Source: Streptomyces sp. JJ66
GTDB taxonomy: Bacteria; Actinomycetota; Actinomycetes; Streptomycetales; Streptomycetaceae
Direction of reading: 5' to 3'
NCBI RefSeq assembly: GCF_019303495.1
Contig: NZ_JAEVFI010000006.1
Span: forward strand, 1 to 64,000
DNA: 64,000 nt
Part shown: in pieces, positions 55,321 to 64,000 of the stretch
Layout: every line of letters begins with the position of its first letter
Position numbering within the stretch: position 1 is the stretch's first letter
Notes under the pieces: model-generated
Seen by the model: the letters and a program-made list of their open reading frames with translations, nothing else
What the model was told of the DNA's origin: nothing
Database searches by the model: none
Position numbers and translations under genes: made by a program

Positions 55321-55977
55321 ATGAGCAGACGGTCCGGCATCCTCGAATTCGCCGTTCTCGGCCTGCTGCGCGAGGCCCCCATGCACGGCTACGAGTTGCG
55401 CAAGCGGCTCAACACCTCGCTGGGGGTCTTCCGTGCGTTCAGCTACGGCTCGCTTTACCCCTGCCTCAAGACCCTCGTCCAGCAGGGCTGGATCGTCGAG
55501 GAGGAGGGCGGCGCGCCACAGGACCCGCGTTCCGCTCCTCTCGGGGGGCGCCGGGCCAAGATCGTCTACCGCCTCACCGCGGAGGGAAAAGAGCACTTCG
55601 AGGAGCTCCTCGCCCAGACGGGGCCTGATGCCTGGGAGGACGAGCACTTCGGTGTGCGCTTCGCCTTCTTCGGCCAGACCTCGCGGGACGTGCGGATGCG
55701 GGTGCTGGAAGGCCGCCGCAGCCGCCTGGAAGAGCGGCTGGAAAAGATGCGCGCCTCCCTGGCCCGCACCCGGGAGCGGCTGGACGACTACACGCTTGAA
55801 CTGCAACGCCACGGCTTGGAGTCCGTGGAGCGAGAGGTCCGCTGGCTCAACGAGCTGATCGAGAGCGAGCGGACGGGACGCGGTCGGCGCGAGCAGGACC
55901 GCCAGTCACAGGAGACGGGCCATCAGCCCCGGCATCGGGGCGGTGCCCGGCCGGATTCGTCCGATGACACCACCTGA
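55321..55977 (+). CDS. PadR-family transcriptional regulator
   Basis: This 218-residue protein has the PadR winged helix ([43 protein letters not shown]). A long C-terminal helical dimerisation region (about 115-190) and a polar tail follow. It lies directly upstream of the inositol-1-phosphate synthase gene and divergent from the PBP gene, so it may control either besides itself. GGAGAGGAG precedes the ATG. Confidence 0.92.
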   Translation: MSRRSGILEFAVLGLLREAPMHGYELRKRLNTSLGVFRAFSYGSLYPCLKTLVQQGWIVEEEGGAPQDPRSAPLGGRRAKIVYRLTAEGKEHFEELLAQTGPDAWEDEHFGVRFAFFGQTSRDVRMRVLEGRRSRLEERLEKMRASLARTRERLDDYTLELQRHGLESVEREVRWLNELIESERTGRGRREQDRQSQETGHQPRHRGGARPDSSDDTT

Positions 55978-56026
55978 GTTCCGCACCGTGCGGAGTCTCA
56001 ACGAGTACACACAGGGAGCAACCGGA

Positions 56027-57109
56027 ATGGGTTCGGTTCGCGTAGCCATCGTCGGCGTGGGCAACTGCGCCGCCTCGCTGGTGCAGGGCGTCGAGTACTA
56101 CAAGGACGCCGACCCGGACAGCCGCGTCCCGGGTCTGATGCACGTGCAGTTCGGCGACTACCACGTCAGGGATGTCGAGTTCGTCGCCGCGTTCGACGTG
56201 GACGCCAAGAAGGTCGGTCTCGACCTGGCCGACGCCATCGGCGCCAGCGAGAACAACACCATCAAGATCTGTGACGTGCCGTCCACCGGTGTCACCGTGC
56301 AGCGCGGCCACACCTACGACGGTCTGGGCCGGTACTACCGGGAGACCATCGAGGAGTCGGCCGAGGAGCCGGTCGATATGGTGCAGGCACTCAAGGACGC
56401 GCAAGCCGATGTCCTCGTCTGCTACCTGCCCGTGGGCTCCCAGTCGGCCGTGGAGTTCTACGCGCAGGTCGCCATCGACGCCAAGGTGGCGTTCGTGAAC
56501 GCCCTGCCGGTGTTCATCGCGGGCACCAAGGAGTGGGCGGACAAGTTCACCGAGGCCGGCGTCCCGATCGTCGGTGACGACATCAAGTCGCAGGTCGGTG
56601 CCACCATCACCCACCGTGTCATGGCGAAGCTGTTCGAGGACCGCGGCGTCATCCTGGACCGCACGATGCAACTCAACGTCGGCGGCAACATGGACTTCAA
56701 GAACATGCTGGAGCGCGAGCGGCTGGAGTCCAAGAAGATCTCCAAGACGCAGGCCGTCACCTCCCAGATCCCCGACCGGGAGCTGGGCGAGCACAACGTG
56801 CACATCGGCCCGTCCGACTACGTCGCCTGGCTGGACGACCGGAAGTGGGCCTACGTGCGCCTGGAGGGCCGCGCGTTCGGTGACGTGCCGCTGAACCTGG
56901 AGTACAAGCTGGAGGTCTGGGACTCCCCGAACTCCGCCGGCGTCATCATCGACGCCCTGCGCGCCGCGAAGATCGCCAAGGACCGCGGCATCGGCGGCCC
57001 GATTCTGTCGGCCTCCTCGTACTTCATGAAGTCTCCGCCGGTGCAGTACTTCGACGACGAGGCCCGGGAGAACGTGGAGAAGTTCATCAAGGGTGCCGTC
57101 GAGCGCTGA
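56027..57109 (+). CDS. ino1: Inositol-3-phosphate synthase
   Basis: This 360-residue NAD-dependent enzyme converts glucose 6-phosphate to inositol phosphate, feeding mycothiol and phosphatidylinositol synthesis. It has the Rossmann opening [38 protein letters not shown] and [12 protein letters not shown]. The ATG at 56027 has GGGAG upstream. It starts 49 nt after padR and may be cotranscribed with it. Confidence 0.95.
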   Translation: MGSVRVAIVGVGNCAASLVQGVEYYKDADPDSRVPGLMHVQFGDYHVRDVEFVAAFDVDAKKVGLDLADAIGASENNTIKICDVPSTGVTVQRGHTYDGLGRYYRETIEESAEEPVDMVQALKDAQADVLVCYLPVGSQSAVEFYAQVAIDAKVAFVNALPVFIAGTKEWADKFTEAGVPIVGDDIKSQVGATITHRVMAKLFEDRGVILDRTMQLNVGGNMDFKNMLERERLESKKISKTQAVTSQIPDRELGEHNVHIGPSDYVAWLDDRKWAYVRLEGRAFGDVPLNLEYKLEVWDSPNSAGVIIDALRAAKIAKDRGIGGPILSASSYFMKSPPVQYFDDEARENVEKFIKGAVER

Positions 57110-57184
57110 GCGCTCAGCGCCGGGTCCGCCCCCTGCCGGGCTGACCGGTGAAGCCGCCGGGCATCCTCCGGCGGTGCCTGGTAA

Positions 57185-57230
57185 CGCGGAGCGGGGTCGT
57201 GTTTCACGTGAAACACGACCCCGCTCCGCG
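57185..57230. terminator. parS: 46-bp perfect palindrome: terminator hairpin with a parS site at its centre
   Basis: The arms 57185-57207 and 57208-57230 are exact reverse complements. The middle 16 bp (57200-57215) is the parS sequence TGTTTCACGTGAAACA, flanked by GC-rich arms. It lies between the convergent ino1 and alanine-racemase-like genes, where a bidirectional terminator is expected. Confidence 0.9.
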
Positions 57231-57254
57231 CGTACGGCCCTCTCGTCCCGGGCC

Positions 57255-58286
57255 TCAGCTCTCCACGAGCCGGTCGAACTGTGTGGTGGTGTGCCGCAGG
57301 TAGGCCACCATCTCCTCGCCGACGTGCGGCTCAGGCGCGTCCGAGGGGACGAACAGGATCGACACCTGCATGTGTGGCGGCTCCGCGAACCAGCGCTGCT
57401 TTCCGCCCCAGACGAACGGGGAGAGGTTGCGGTTGACCGTCGCCAGGCCCGCCCGTGCGACGCCCTTGGCCCGCGAGGTCATCCCGTGCAGCGCCTTCGG
57501 CGCCTCCAGGCCCACGCCGTGCGAGGTGCCGCCCGCCACGACCGCGAGCCAGCCGTCAGTCTGCGCCTTCTGCTGCCGGTAGCCGAAGCGGTCGCCCTTG
57601 GTCACCCGCGTCACGTCCAGGACGGCGCCGCGGTACTCCGTGGCGGCGTGGTCACCCAGCCACAGCCGCGTCCCGATGCGCGCCCGGAACCGGGTCTGCG
57701 GGAACTGCTGCTGGAGCCGGGCGAACTCCTCGGCTCCGAGGTGGCTGACGAACATCGTCTCCAGCGGCAGCCGCGCGGCCCGCAGCCGGTCCATCCAGCC
57801 GATGACCTCCTCGACGGCGTCCGTGCCGTCCGTGCGGTCCAGCGGCAAGTGGATGGCGAAGCCCTCCAGGCGCACGTTCTCGATGGCCGCGTGCAGCTTG
57901 CCGAGGTCATCCTCCGAGACGCCGTGCCGCTTCATGCTGCTCATCACCTCCACGACGACCCGGGCGCCCACCAGCGCGCCGACGCCGTCCAGCGAGGAGA
58001 CCGTGCGGATCGCGCGGTCCGGCAGCGGCACCGGCTCCTCCCCCTTCCGGAACGGTGTCAGCACGAGCAGGTCGCCGCTGAACCAGTCCTTCATGCGGGC
58101 GGCCTCGTACGTGGTGCCGACCGCCAGCACGTCGGAGCCGAAGCGGGAGACCTCCTCCGCCAGGCGCTGGTGTCCGAAGCCGTATCCGTTGCCCTTGCAG
58201 ACCGGTACCAGGCCCGGGAACTGCTGGAGCACCGTCTGCTGGTGCGCTCGCCAGCGAGGTGTGTCGACGTAGAGGGAGAGCGCCAT
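57255..58286 (-). CDS. Alanine racemase-like PLP-barrel protein
   Basis: This 343-residue protein has the PLP-binding lysine K31 in VPVCKGNGYGFG and an alanine-racemase-type barrel (VEVMSSMKRHGV, ARIGTRLWLGDH). Its beta-domain is replaced by a shorter C-terminus, so it is not a canonical Alr. ATG 58286 is used; the frame is open to 58409. It forms a minus-strand unit with the FemX-like gene (59-nt gap), pointing to peptidoglycan or amino-acid supply for bridge formation. Confidence 0.85.
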   Translation of the reverse strand: MALSLYVDTPRWRAHQQTVLQQFPGLVPVCKGNGYGFGHQRLAEEVSRFGSDVLAVGTTYEAARMKDWFSGDLLVLTPFRKGEEPVPLPDRAIRTVSSLDGVGALVGARVVVEVMSSMKRHGVSEDDLGKLHAAIENVRLEGFAIHLPLDRTDGTDAVEEVIGWMDRLRAARLPLETMFVSHLGAEEFARLQQQFPQTRFRARIGTRLWLGDHAATEYRGAVLDVTRVTKGDRFGYRQQKAQTDGWLAVVAGGTSHGVGLEAPKALHGMTSRAKGVARAGLATVNRNLSPFVWGGKQRWFAEPPHMQVSILFVPSDAPEPHVGEEMVAYLRHTTTQFDRLVES

Positions 58287-58345
58287 GCCGGGGGACGACC
58301 TTTCTCGTGCTTCTCGTGAACGGGGCTCTTCGGGGGCGAAAGGGG

Positions 58346-59467
58346 TCAGCGCCGCGACATGTAGAGGTCCAGCGCCTTGTGCAGCAGCTTGTTCAGCGGG
58401 AAGTCCCACTCACCGAGGTACTCCGCCGCCTCCCCGCCCGTCCCGACCTTGAACTGGATCAGGCCGAACAGGTGGTCGCTGTCGTCGAGCGAGTCAGAGA
58501 TGCCGCGCAGGTCGTAGACCGTGGCGCCGAGCGCGTACGCGTCCTGGAGCATGCGCCACTGCATGGCGTTCGACGGCCGCACCTCACGCTTGTGGTTCGC
58601 GGACGCGCCGTAGGAATACCAGACGTGGCCGCCCACGACGAGCATCGTCGCCGCCGCCACGTTCTCGCCCTCGTGCTGCGCGAAGTACAGCCGCATGCGG
58701 TTGGGGTCCTCGTTGTTGAGCGCCTTCCACATCTGCTGGAAGTAGCCCAGCGGCCGGGGCCGGAACCGGTCACGCTCGGCGGTCACCTCGTACAGGCGCT
58801 GCCACTCCGCGAGGTCCTCATAACCTCCCTGCACGACCTTGACGCCAGCCTTCTCGGCCTTCTTGATGTTGCGCCGCCACAGCTGGTTGAAGCCCTTGTG
58901 CACCTCGTCCAGGGTGCGGTTCTCCAGCGGCACCTGGAAGACGTAGCGGGGCTGCACGTCGCCGAAGCCGGCGCCGCCGTCCTCACCCTGCTGCCAGCCC
59001 ATCCGGCGCAGCTTGTCCGACACCTCGAAGGCGCGCGGTTCGATGAACGTGGGTTCCACGTCGCGCAGCCGCTTGACATCCGGGTCCTGGATGCCCTTCT
59101 TGATAGCCGCCGCGTCCCAGCGCCGGATCACCACGGGCGGGCCCATCTTCACCGAGAACGCGCCCCGGTCCTTCAGGTGCGCGAGCATCGGTTTCAGCCA
59201 CTCCTCCAGGTTCGGGGCGTGCCAGTTGATCACCGGCCCCTCGGGGAGGTAGGCGAGGTACCGCTTGACCTTCGGCAGCTGCCGGTAGAGGACGAGCCCG
59301 GCGCCGACGACGCGCCCCGTCTTGTCGTCGAACCAGCCGAGGTTTTCCGCGCGCCATTCGGTCTTTACGTCCGCCCAGGCGGGAACCTGACAGTGACTCG
59401 CCGACGGCAGGCTCCGGAGGTACGCCAGGTGTTCCTCGCGGCTGATGGTCCTCAGGGTCAGGCTCAT
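58346..59467 (-). CDS. FemX-like lipid II aminoacyltransferase
   Basis: This 373-residue Fem-family protein has two GNAT-like halves (TISREEHLAYLRSLPSASH; FNQLWRRNIKKAEKAGVKV; MLVVGGHVWYSYGASANHK). In Streptomyces the FemX type adds the first glycine of the peptidoglycan bridge from tRNA. ATG 59467 has GGAGGAG 8 nt upstream; the frame is open to 59581. The neighbouring alanine-racemase-like gene supports a wall role. Confidence 0.9.
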   Translation of the reverse strand: MSLTLRTISREEHLAYLRSLPSASHCQVPAWADVKTEWRAENLGWFDDKTGRVVGAGLVLYRQLPKVKRYLAYLPEGPVINWHAPNLEEWLKPMLAHLKDRGAFSVKMGPPVVIRRWDAAAIKKGIQDPDVKRLRDVEPTFIEPRAFEVSDKLRRMGWQQGEDGGAGFGDVQPRYVFQVPLENRTLDEVHKGFNQLWRRNIKKAEKAGVKVVQGGYEDLAEWQRLYEVTAERDRFRPRPLGYFQQMWKALNNEDPNRMRLYFAQHEGENVAAATMLVVGGHVWYSYGASANHKREVRPSNAMQWRMLQDAYALGATVYDLRGISDSLDDSDHLFGLIQFKVGTGGEAAEYLGEWDFPLNKLLHKALDLYMSRR

Positions 59468-59614
59468 ACGGGGCGCTCCTCCGGCGTACTTCGCAGGGTC
59501 TGGCGCGAAGCCTACTCGCCGGAAGGGGAGGCCGAACCTCGCCGTGAGCCGGTCGCGGACCCCGCTGCCCGCGGCGGGCACGGACGGCTCGAACGGGACT
59601 CGGCCCGCGACAGA

Positions 59615-59932
59615 TCAGCCCAGCAGGCCGCCGAAGAGACCACCGTGGGACATACCGAGGTAGAGGCCGAAGCCGGACGCCCCGAGCCCGATGACCAGCA
59701 GGAACCGCTCGGCAGTCGTCGCAGAGATCATCTGCCCCCACAGCGCCGCGCCGATACCCAGCAGCCCCGCCCAGGACGCGAGCAGGTGCAGCCCGGGAAA
59801 GAGGGACGTCACCGCCGCCACCGCGCCGAGCACGATCGCCGCGAGGGCGAAGGCGTTCTCGCGCGGGTGCGCTTTGCCGTCGGTGTCGAGGAAGGCGAGC
59901 GGATCGCGATGTTGCCGTGCTGCCTGTGCCAT
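59615..59932 (-). CDS. Small four-span membrane protein
   Basis: This 105-residue protein has a polar N-terminus and about three to four hydrophobic segments (about 27-45, 47-65 and 73-95) ending in Gly-rich [12 protein letters not shown]. The function is unknown. The ATG at 59932 follows AGGAGGTG, a near-perfect ribosome site. It is divergent from rpsF. Confidence 0.75.
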   Translation of the reverse strand: MAQAARQHRDPLAFLDTDGKAHPRENAFALAAIVLGAVAAVTSLFPGLHLLASWAGLLGIGAALWGQMISATTAERFLLVIGLGASGFGLYLGMSHGGLFGGLLG

Positions 59933-60014
59933 GGGGCACCTCCTGCCGGAAGGCGGCGCCGCGTGGCGCCGCTCACACCCGATGTGTCCAGATTGCGGGG
60001 TACTCGGCCCGGAT

Positions 60015-60044
60015 TTCAACCGGGAGGGTCAGGACGGGTAGGCT
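60015..60044 (+). promoter_or_regulatory. Candidate rpsF operon promoter
   Basis: TTCAAC (60015-60020), an 18-nt spacer and TAGGCT (60039-60044) form a plausible vegetative promoter with a leader of about 155 nt. A second -10-like TATAAC lies at 60121-60126 without a clear -35. Confidence 0.5.
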
Positions 60045-60134
60045 GTACCGTCTGCACCGGTGTCTGCCGTGTCCGCCTCCGCTCTCCGGCCCGAATGCCG
60101 GGGCTGTCAGTGGCGGCCGCTATAACGGCAGGGA

Positions 60135-60167
60135 CCGTGGCGTTACGCATCAACCCTCCTGCCACGG
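60135..60167 (+). promoter_or_regulatory. Leader hairpin before rpsF
   Basis: CCGTGGC (60135-60141) pairs with GCCACGG (60161-60167) across a 19-nt loop, 40 nt before the rpsF ATG. Many bacteria regulate this operon by S6-S18 binding to the rpsF leader. Whether this hairpin is such a site is unproven. Confidence 0.4.
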
Positions 60168-60207
60168 AACGCCCGTGGCCGCTGAGTCCAGAGGAGGTGG
60201 GTTACAC

Positions 60208-60498
60208 ATGCGTCACTACGAGGTGATGGTGATCCTCGACCCCGATCTCGACGAGCGTTCTGTCTCGCCGCTGATCGAGAGCTTCCTGGCCGTTGTCCGC
60301 GAGGGCAAGGGCAAGGTCGAGAAGGTCGACACCTGGGGCCGTCGTCGTCTCTCCTACGAGATCAACAAGAAGCCCGAGGGCATCTACTCGGTCATCGACC
60401 TGCAGGCCGAGCCCGCGGTCGTCAAGGAGCTCGACCGTCAGATGAACCTGAACGAGTCGGTCCTTCGGACCAAGGTCCTCCGTCCCTCCGTCCGCTGA
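60208..60498 (+). CDS. rpsF: 30S ribosomal protein S6
   Basis: This 96-residue protein matches S6 over its full length ([37 protein letters not shown]). It binds S18 in the small subunit. The ATG at 60208 has GAGGAGGTG upstream. It is first in rpsF-ssb-rpsR-rplI. Confidence 0.98.
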   Translation: MRHYEVMVILDPDLDERSVSPLIESFLAVVREGKGKVEKVDTWGRRRLSYEINKKPEGIYSVIDLQAEPAVVKELDRQMNLNESVLRTKVLRPSVR

Positions 60499-60578
60499 GT
60501 CACCTGACGCCAGCGCACGAAGGTTCCGAGTAGCAGCGCTACGCAGCCCACAGCAGCCAGCACGCCGAGAGGTACCCC

Positions 60579-61145
60579 ATGGCAGGCGAGACCGTCATCA
60601 CGGTCGTCGGCAATCTCGTCGACGACCCCGAGCTGCGCTTCACCCCCTCCGGTGCGGCGGTCGCGAAGTTCCGCGTCGCGTCCACCCCCCGCACCTTCGA
60701 CCGGCAGACCAACGAGTGGAAGGACGGCGACAGCCTGTTCCTCACCTGCTCGGTCTGGCGGCAGGCGGCGGAGAACGTCGCCGAGTCCCTCACCCGGGGC
60801 ACCCGGGTCATCGTGCAGGGCCGCCTCAAGCAGCGGTCGTACGAGGACCGTGAGGGGATCAAGCGCACGGTCTACGAGCTCGACGTCGACGAGGTCGGCG
60901 CGAGCCTGCGCAACGCGACCGCGAAGGTCACCAAGACCAGCGGGCGCGGGGCCGGCCAGCAGGGCGGCGGCTGGGGCGGCGGCTCCGGCGGCCAGCAGGG
61001 CGGGGGCGGCGCCCCCGCGGGCGACCCGTGGGCGACCGGCGCTCCGGCGGGCGGCGGCCAGCAGGGCGGCGGCCAGCAGGGCGGCGGTGGCGGCGGCTGG
61101 GGCGGCGGCTCCGGCGGTGGTTACTCGGACGAGCCCCCGTTCTGA
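60579..61145 (+). CDS. ssb: Single-stranded DNA-binding protein
   Basis: This 188-residue protein has an N-terminal OB fold (about 1-115; [21 protein letters not shown]) and a Gly/Gln-rich linker with GQQGG repeats. The acidic tip DEPPF recruits partner proteins. It lies between rpsF and rpsR, the usual place, with 80- and 66-nt gaps. Confidence 0.98.
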   Translation: MAGETVITVVGNLVDDPELRFTPSGAAVAKFRVASTPRTFDRQTNEWKDGDSLFLTCSVWRQAAENVAESLTRGTRVIVQGRLKQRSYEDREGIKRTVYELDVDEVGASLRNATAKVTKTSGRGAGQQGGGWGGGSGGQQGGGGAPAGDPWATGAPAGGGQQGGGQQGGGGGGWGGGSGGGYSDEPPF

Positions 61146-61211
61146 CCGGCCCGTACGGGCCGTACGGCGGCGGGTTCACCCGCAACTTCTTGAATTCACT
61201 GGAGAGAGACA

Positions 61212-61448
61212 ATGGCGAAGCCGCCTGCTCGCAAGCCGAAGAAGAAGGTTTGCGTGTTCTGCAAGGAGAAGATCTCCTACGTCGACTACAAGGACACGAA
61301 CCTGCTGCGGAAGTTCATCTCCGACCGCGGCAAGATCCGTGCCCGCCGGGTCACCGGCAACTGCACCCAGCACCAGCGTGACGTCGCCACGGCCGTGAAG
61401 AACAGCCGTGAGATGGCGCTGCTGCCCTACACGTCGACCGCTCGATAA
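61212..61448 (+). CDS. rpsR: 30S ribosomal protein S18 (zinc-type)
   Basis: This 78-residue protein has CVFC and a further Cys in TGNCTQHQ, the zinc-binding (C+) form of S18. Streptomyces genomes often carry a second, zinc-free paralogue elsewhere. The ATG has GGAGAGAG upstream. Confidence 0.97.
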   Translation: MAKPPARKPKKKVCVFCKEKISYVDYKDTNLLRKFISDRGKIRARRVTGNCTQHQRDVATAVKNSREMALLPYTSTAR

Positions 61449-61466
61449 GGGAAGGGTGACCGCAAC

Positions 61467-61913
61467 ATGAAGATCATCCTGACCAACGAGGTCTCCGGCC
61501 TCGGCATCGCCGGCGACGTGGTCGAGGTGCGCGACGGGTATGCCCGCAACTACCTCCTCCCCCGCGGTTTCGCGATCCGCTGGACCCGTGGTGGCGAGAA
61601 GGACGTCGAGCAGATCCGCCGTGCCCGCAAGATCCGTGAGATCGCCACGGTCGAGCAGGCCAACGACGTCAAGGCACAGCTGGAGGGCACCAAGGTGCGC
61701 CTCAAGGTCCGTGCCGGTGACGGCGGCCGCCTGTTCGGTTCCGTCACCCCGGCTGACATCGCCACCGCGGTGAAGTCGGCCGGCGGTCCGGACGTGGACA
61801 AGCGCCGCGTCGAGCTGGGCTCGCCGATCAAGACGCTCGGCTCGCACGAGGTCTCGGTCCGGCTGCACACCGACGTCGTCGCCAAGGTCGGCGTCGAGGT
61901 CCAGGCCGCGTGA
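61467..61913 (+). CDS. rplI: 50S ribosomal protein L9
   Basis: This 148-residue protein has the L9 opening [26 protein letters not shown] and a C-terminal domain after a long helix. It is the last gene of the operon and starts 18 nt after rpsR. Confidence 0.98.
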   Translation: MKIILTNEVSGLGIAGDVVEVRDGYARNYLLPRGFAIRWTRGGEKDVEQIRRARKIREIATVEQANDVKAQLEGTKVRLKVRAGDGGRLFGSVTPADIATAVKSAGGPDVDKRRVELGSPIKTLGSHEVSVRLHTDVVAKVGVEVQAA

Positions 61914-61940
61914 GGTTCTCCCGCGTCTGAACGGCCACGG

Positions 61941-61977
61941 AACGGGCCGCACCCCTGAAGCAGGGGTGCGGCCCGTT
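61941..61977 (+). terminator. Strong terminator after rplI
   Basis: A perfect 17-bp stem (61941-61957 with 61961-61977) with a 3-nt loop lies 27 nt after the rplI stop, followed by a short pyrimidine run. It ends the ribosomal operon and faces the convergent MATE gene. Confidence 0.92.
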
Positions 61978-62033
61978 TCCGTGTCGGCCGTCGTCTGCTG
62001 AGGCCCGCACGGCCTCCTCGCCGTCCGGTCTGC

Positions 62034-63449
62034 TCAGACCCGCACCGATCCGGTGACGATCCACCGTCCGGAGCGGGCCCGCCACCACAGGGTGGCCATG
62101 CGCGTCGCCATCATCAGCCCGGCCACCGTCCACCACAGCGCGGTCAGACCACCGCCGAGCGTGGGCACCAGCAGCGCCACGGGTGCGAACACCGCCAGCA
62201 CCGCCAGCATGGCCCAGGCCAGGTAGGGCCCGTCCCCGGCGCCCATGAGTACCCCGTCGAGCACGAAGACGACGCCCGCGATGGGCTGGGTGACGGCGAC
62301 GACCAGCAGCACGGGCAGCAGTGCCGCGTGGACGGCCGGGTCGCTGGTGAACAGCGGCAGGATCAGCGGACGGGCGACGACGACAAGCACCCCGAGGACC
62401 AGGCCGGACGCGATGCCCCACTGCACCATGCGCCGGCACGCCGCGCCCGCCCCGGCGGCGTCCCCAGCGCCGAGGTAGCGGCCGATGATGGCCTGCCCGG
62501 CGATGGCGATGGCGTCGAGGGCGAAGGCCAGCAGCGACCACAGCGTGAGGGTGATCTGGTGCGCGGCGATGGAGACGTCCCCCATGCGGGCCGCGACGGC
62601 CGTGGCGATGAGCAGCACGGCCCGCAGCGACAGCGTGCGGACCAGCAGCGGCGCCCCGGCCTGGGCGCAGGCGCGGATACCGGCGGCGTCCGGGCGCAGG
62701 GACGCACCGTGCCGCCGGGCACCGCGGACCACGACGCCGAGGTAGACGGCAGCCATGGCGCACTGGGCGAGCACGGTGCCCCAGGCCGAGCCCGCGATGC
62801 CCCAGCCCGCACCGTGGACGAGCAGCAGGTTGAGCAGACCGTTGGCGGTGAAGCCGCCGATGGCGACGTACAGCGGCGTGCGGGTGTCCTGCAGGCCGCG
62901 CAGCACGCCGGTGGCCGCGAGAACGACGAGCATGGCGGGGATGCCGAGGAGGCTGACCCGCAGGTAGGTCACCGCGTACGGGGCCGCCGTCGTGGACGTG
63001 CCGAAGGCGTCGATGAGCGCGGGTGCGGCGGGGTAGCCGACGGCCAGCACGCCCAGGCCGAGCAGGAGGGCGAGCCAGATGCCGTCCATGCCCTGGCGGA
63101 TCGCGGCGGGCAGCTCGTTCGCCCCGAGGCGGCGGGCGACGGCGGCGGTCGTGGCGTAGGCGAGGAAGACGAAGACATTGACGCCCGTGGTGAGCAGGGC
63201 GGCGGCCACCCCGAGACCGGCGAGCTGCGGGGTGCCGAGATGGCCGATGATGGCGCTGTCGGCCATGAGGAAGAGCGGTTCGGCGACAAGGGCACCGAAG
63301 GCGGGGAGCGCGAGGGCGAGGATCTCCCGGTCGTGCCGGCGCACGCCTCGCCCGCGGGGCGCGTTGGCGGCGGCTTCGGTGGGCGGTGCGGCGCTGCCGG
63401 AGGCGGGACGGGACGAGCGGCCTCGGGAGCTCGAAGGGGATGCGGGCAT
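62034..63449 (-). CDS. MATE-family efflux transporter (DinF type)
   Basis: This protein of about 471 residues has twelve hydrophobic segments in two halves and DinF-like sequences (EPLFLMADSAIIGHLGTPQLAGLG, FVLDGVLMGAGDGPYL). It exports drugs or metabolites using a cation gradient. ATG 63449 is used; no strong ribosome site is visible, and the frame is open to 63491. The location between rplI and dnaB is the conserved one. Confidence 0.92.
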   Translation of the reverse strand: MPASPSSSRGRSSRPASGSAAPPTEAAANAPRGRGVRRHDREILALALPAFGALVAEPLFLMADSAIIGHLGTPQLAGLGVAAALLTTGVNVFVFLAYATTAAVARRLGANELPAAIRQGMDGIWLALLLGLGVLAVGYPAAPALIDAFGTSTTAAPYAVTYLRVSLLGIPAMLVVLAATGVLRGLQDTRTPLYVAIGGFTANGLLNLLLVHGAGWGIAGSAWGTVLAQCAMAAVYLGVVVRGARRHGASLRPDAAGIRACAQAGAPLLVRTLSLRAVLLIATAVAARMGDVSIAAHQITLTLWSLLAFALDAIAIAGQAIIGRYLGAGDAAGAGAACRRMVQWGIASGLVLGVLVVVARPLILPLFTSDPAVHAALLPVLLVVAVTQPIAGVVFVLDGVLMGAGDGPYLAWAMLAVLAVFAPVALLVPTLGGGLTALWWTVAGLMMATRMATLWWRARSGRWIVTGSVRV

Positions 63450-63897
63450 GACAGTGATACAAACATCCACAGGTAATGATCGCAACCCCATTCTACCTAT
63501 TACCAGACGGGCTGTGCCGCGCTACACCCAGCCTTCGGCGCGTGGATCTCCCCCGACCGGGCGAAGTTTTTTCCCTGCACAGCCCGTGGACGGAGAAGAC
63601 GCAGGTGAGGGCCGGTGTCCGGAGCTGCGAGCGGTCTTCTCCACAGTGCTGTCCCCCGAGCCGTACACAGGAATGCGCGGGTTCTCCACAGGATGGAGCA
63701 CATCACCCACAGGGCCCTGTGGATAACCAGATTGGTGCCAGCCGGGGAGGGCCGTAGCGTAGTCCGGCGCCCGCCTCACGTTCCCCTCTGCTTCGCCGCG
63801 AGCCCCTCGTGTCGTAACCGGAGTCGGGCGGCTCAGTTGTCAGAGCTGTGCCGTAGAAAGAGGTGCACTGCGGTTCGGCTCGGGAGGAGGTGGCGCG
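63450..63897 (+). promoter_or_regulatory. dnaB upstream region with DnaA-box-like motifs and a promoter
   Basis: TTGGTG (63732-63737), a 17-nt spacer and TAGCGT (63755-63760) form a good vegetative promoter for dnaB, with a leader of about 130 nt. TGTGGATAA (63718-63726) is a perfect DnaA box read on the minus strand, just before the -35 box. Near matches are ATCCACAG at 63465-63472 and TTCTCCACA at 63637-63645 and 63682-63690. CCACAGGGCCCTGTGG at 63706-63721 is a palindrome overlapping the box. Confidence 0.6.
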
Positions 63898-64000
63898 GTG
63901 GCTCAGCCCGAGCATCTGGAAGACCCGTGGGCGTCGGCGGCCCCCGCGGCCCGTCCCGGGGACCGGCTGCCGGTGTCCCGCCCGCGGCGCGGAGCCGAGC
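63898..64000 (+). CDS. dnaB: Replicative DNA helicase DnaB, N-terminus (runs off the right edge)
   Basis: GTG 63898 with GGGAGGAGG upstream opens MAQPEHLEDPWASAAP, similar in style to the disordered N-terminus of Streptomyces DnaB. It continues beyond the window. The conserved position after rpsF-ssb-rpsR-rplI-MATE is the main support, as the helicase domains are not visible. Confidence 0.75.
   Translation, partial: MAQPEHLEDPWASAAPAARPGDRLPVSRPRRGAE

Overview
The window is GC-rich actinobacterial chromosome and almost certainly comes from a Streptomyces or a close sporulating relative. The evidence is very high GC, frequent GTG starts, an SsgA-type sporulation protein, XRE/DUF397 regulator pairs, and the order rpsF-ssb-rpsR-rplI-MATE-dnaB. 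Five perfect 14-16 bp parS sites (GTTTCACGTGAAAC) lie at about 0.3, 26.18, 26.20, 46.3 and 57.2 kb. Streptomyces parS sites cluster around oriC, so the window is probably origin-proximal core chromosome carrying a few accessory inserts.

Layout, left half. The window opens on the start of a secreted protein with tandem repeats (1-150). A four-gene double ABC exporter operon follows (330-3915, minus). Next come an EphD-like epoxide hydrolase/SDR fusion, a CorA-type transporter, an NAD-dependent epimerase, an FBP zinc-finger protein and a lipoprotein. An accessory stretch (about 10.1-16.5 kb) holds an XRE/DUF397 pair, a methyltransferase, a winged-helix protein, a Bro-N protein with a duplicated leader, and a toxin-antitoxin-like pair. 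Core genes resume with htpX, pspAB, an F420-type oxidoreductase, a CcbP-like protein, a gene broken by two frameshifts, a PEP mutase/ICL-family protein and a HAD phosphatase. The cytochrome bd locus (cydA-cydB-cydCD-sensor kinase, 22.6-30.6 kb, minus) has a Rex-type operator at its promoter. Two parS sites lie inside the cydCD linker.

Layout, right half. A cyclophilin-like protein, a HisC-type aminotransferase, a LacI regulator, a metallophosphatase and a membrane protein lead to a second accessory cluster (36.7-41.8 kb). That cluster combines an HATPase protein, a CYTH protein and a radical SAM enzyme in one operon. A divergent XRE/TPR regulator carries a nonsense codon, and a frameshifted small gene, a pentapeptide-repeat protein and a stop-less fragment follow it. 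thiC with a TPP riboswitch, a YibE/F protein, ssgA without its usual partner ssgR, small membrane proteins, a cupin, a Cys/Met-metabolism lyase, a Nudix enzyme, a PNPOx-family/flavohemoprotein pair and a GNAT enzyme come next.

The right end is cell-envelope and replication/translation core: a class A PBP, a PadR regulator with a palindromic operator, inositol-1-phosphate synthase, an alanine-racemase-fold protein, a FemX-like transferase, a small membrane protein, rpsF, ssb, rpsR, rplI, a MATE exporter and the start of dnaB. A DnaA box lies next to the predicted dnaB promoter.

No tRNA, rRNA, CRISPR array or insertion sequence was recognised. The most system-like unknown is the HATPase-CYTH-radical SAM operon with its divergent regulator and pentapeptide-repeat neighbour.
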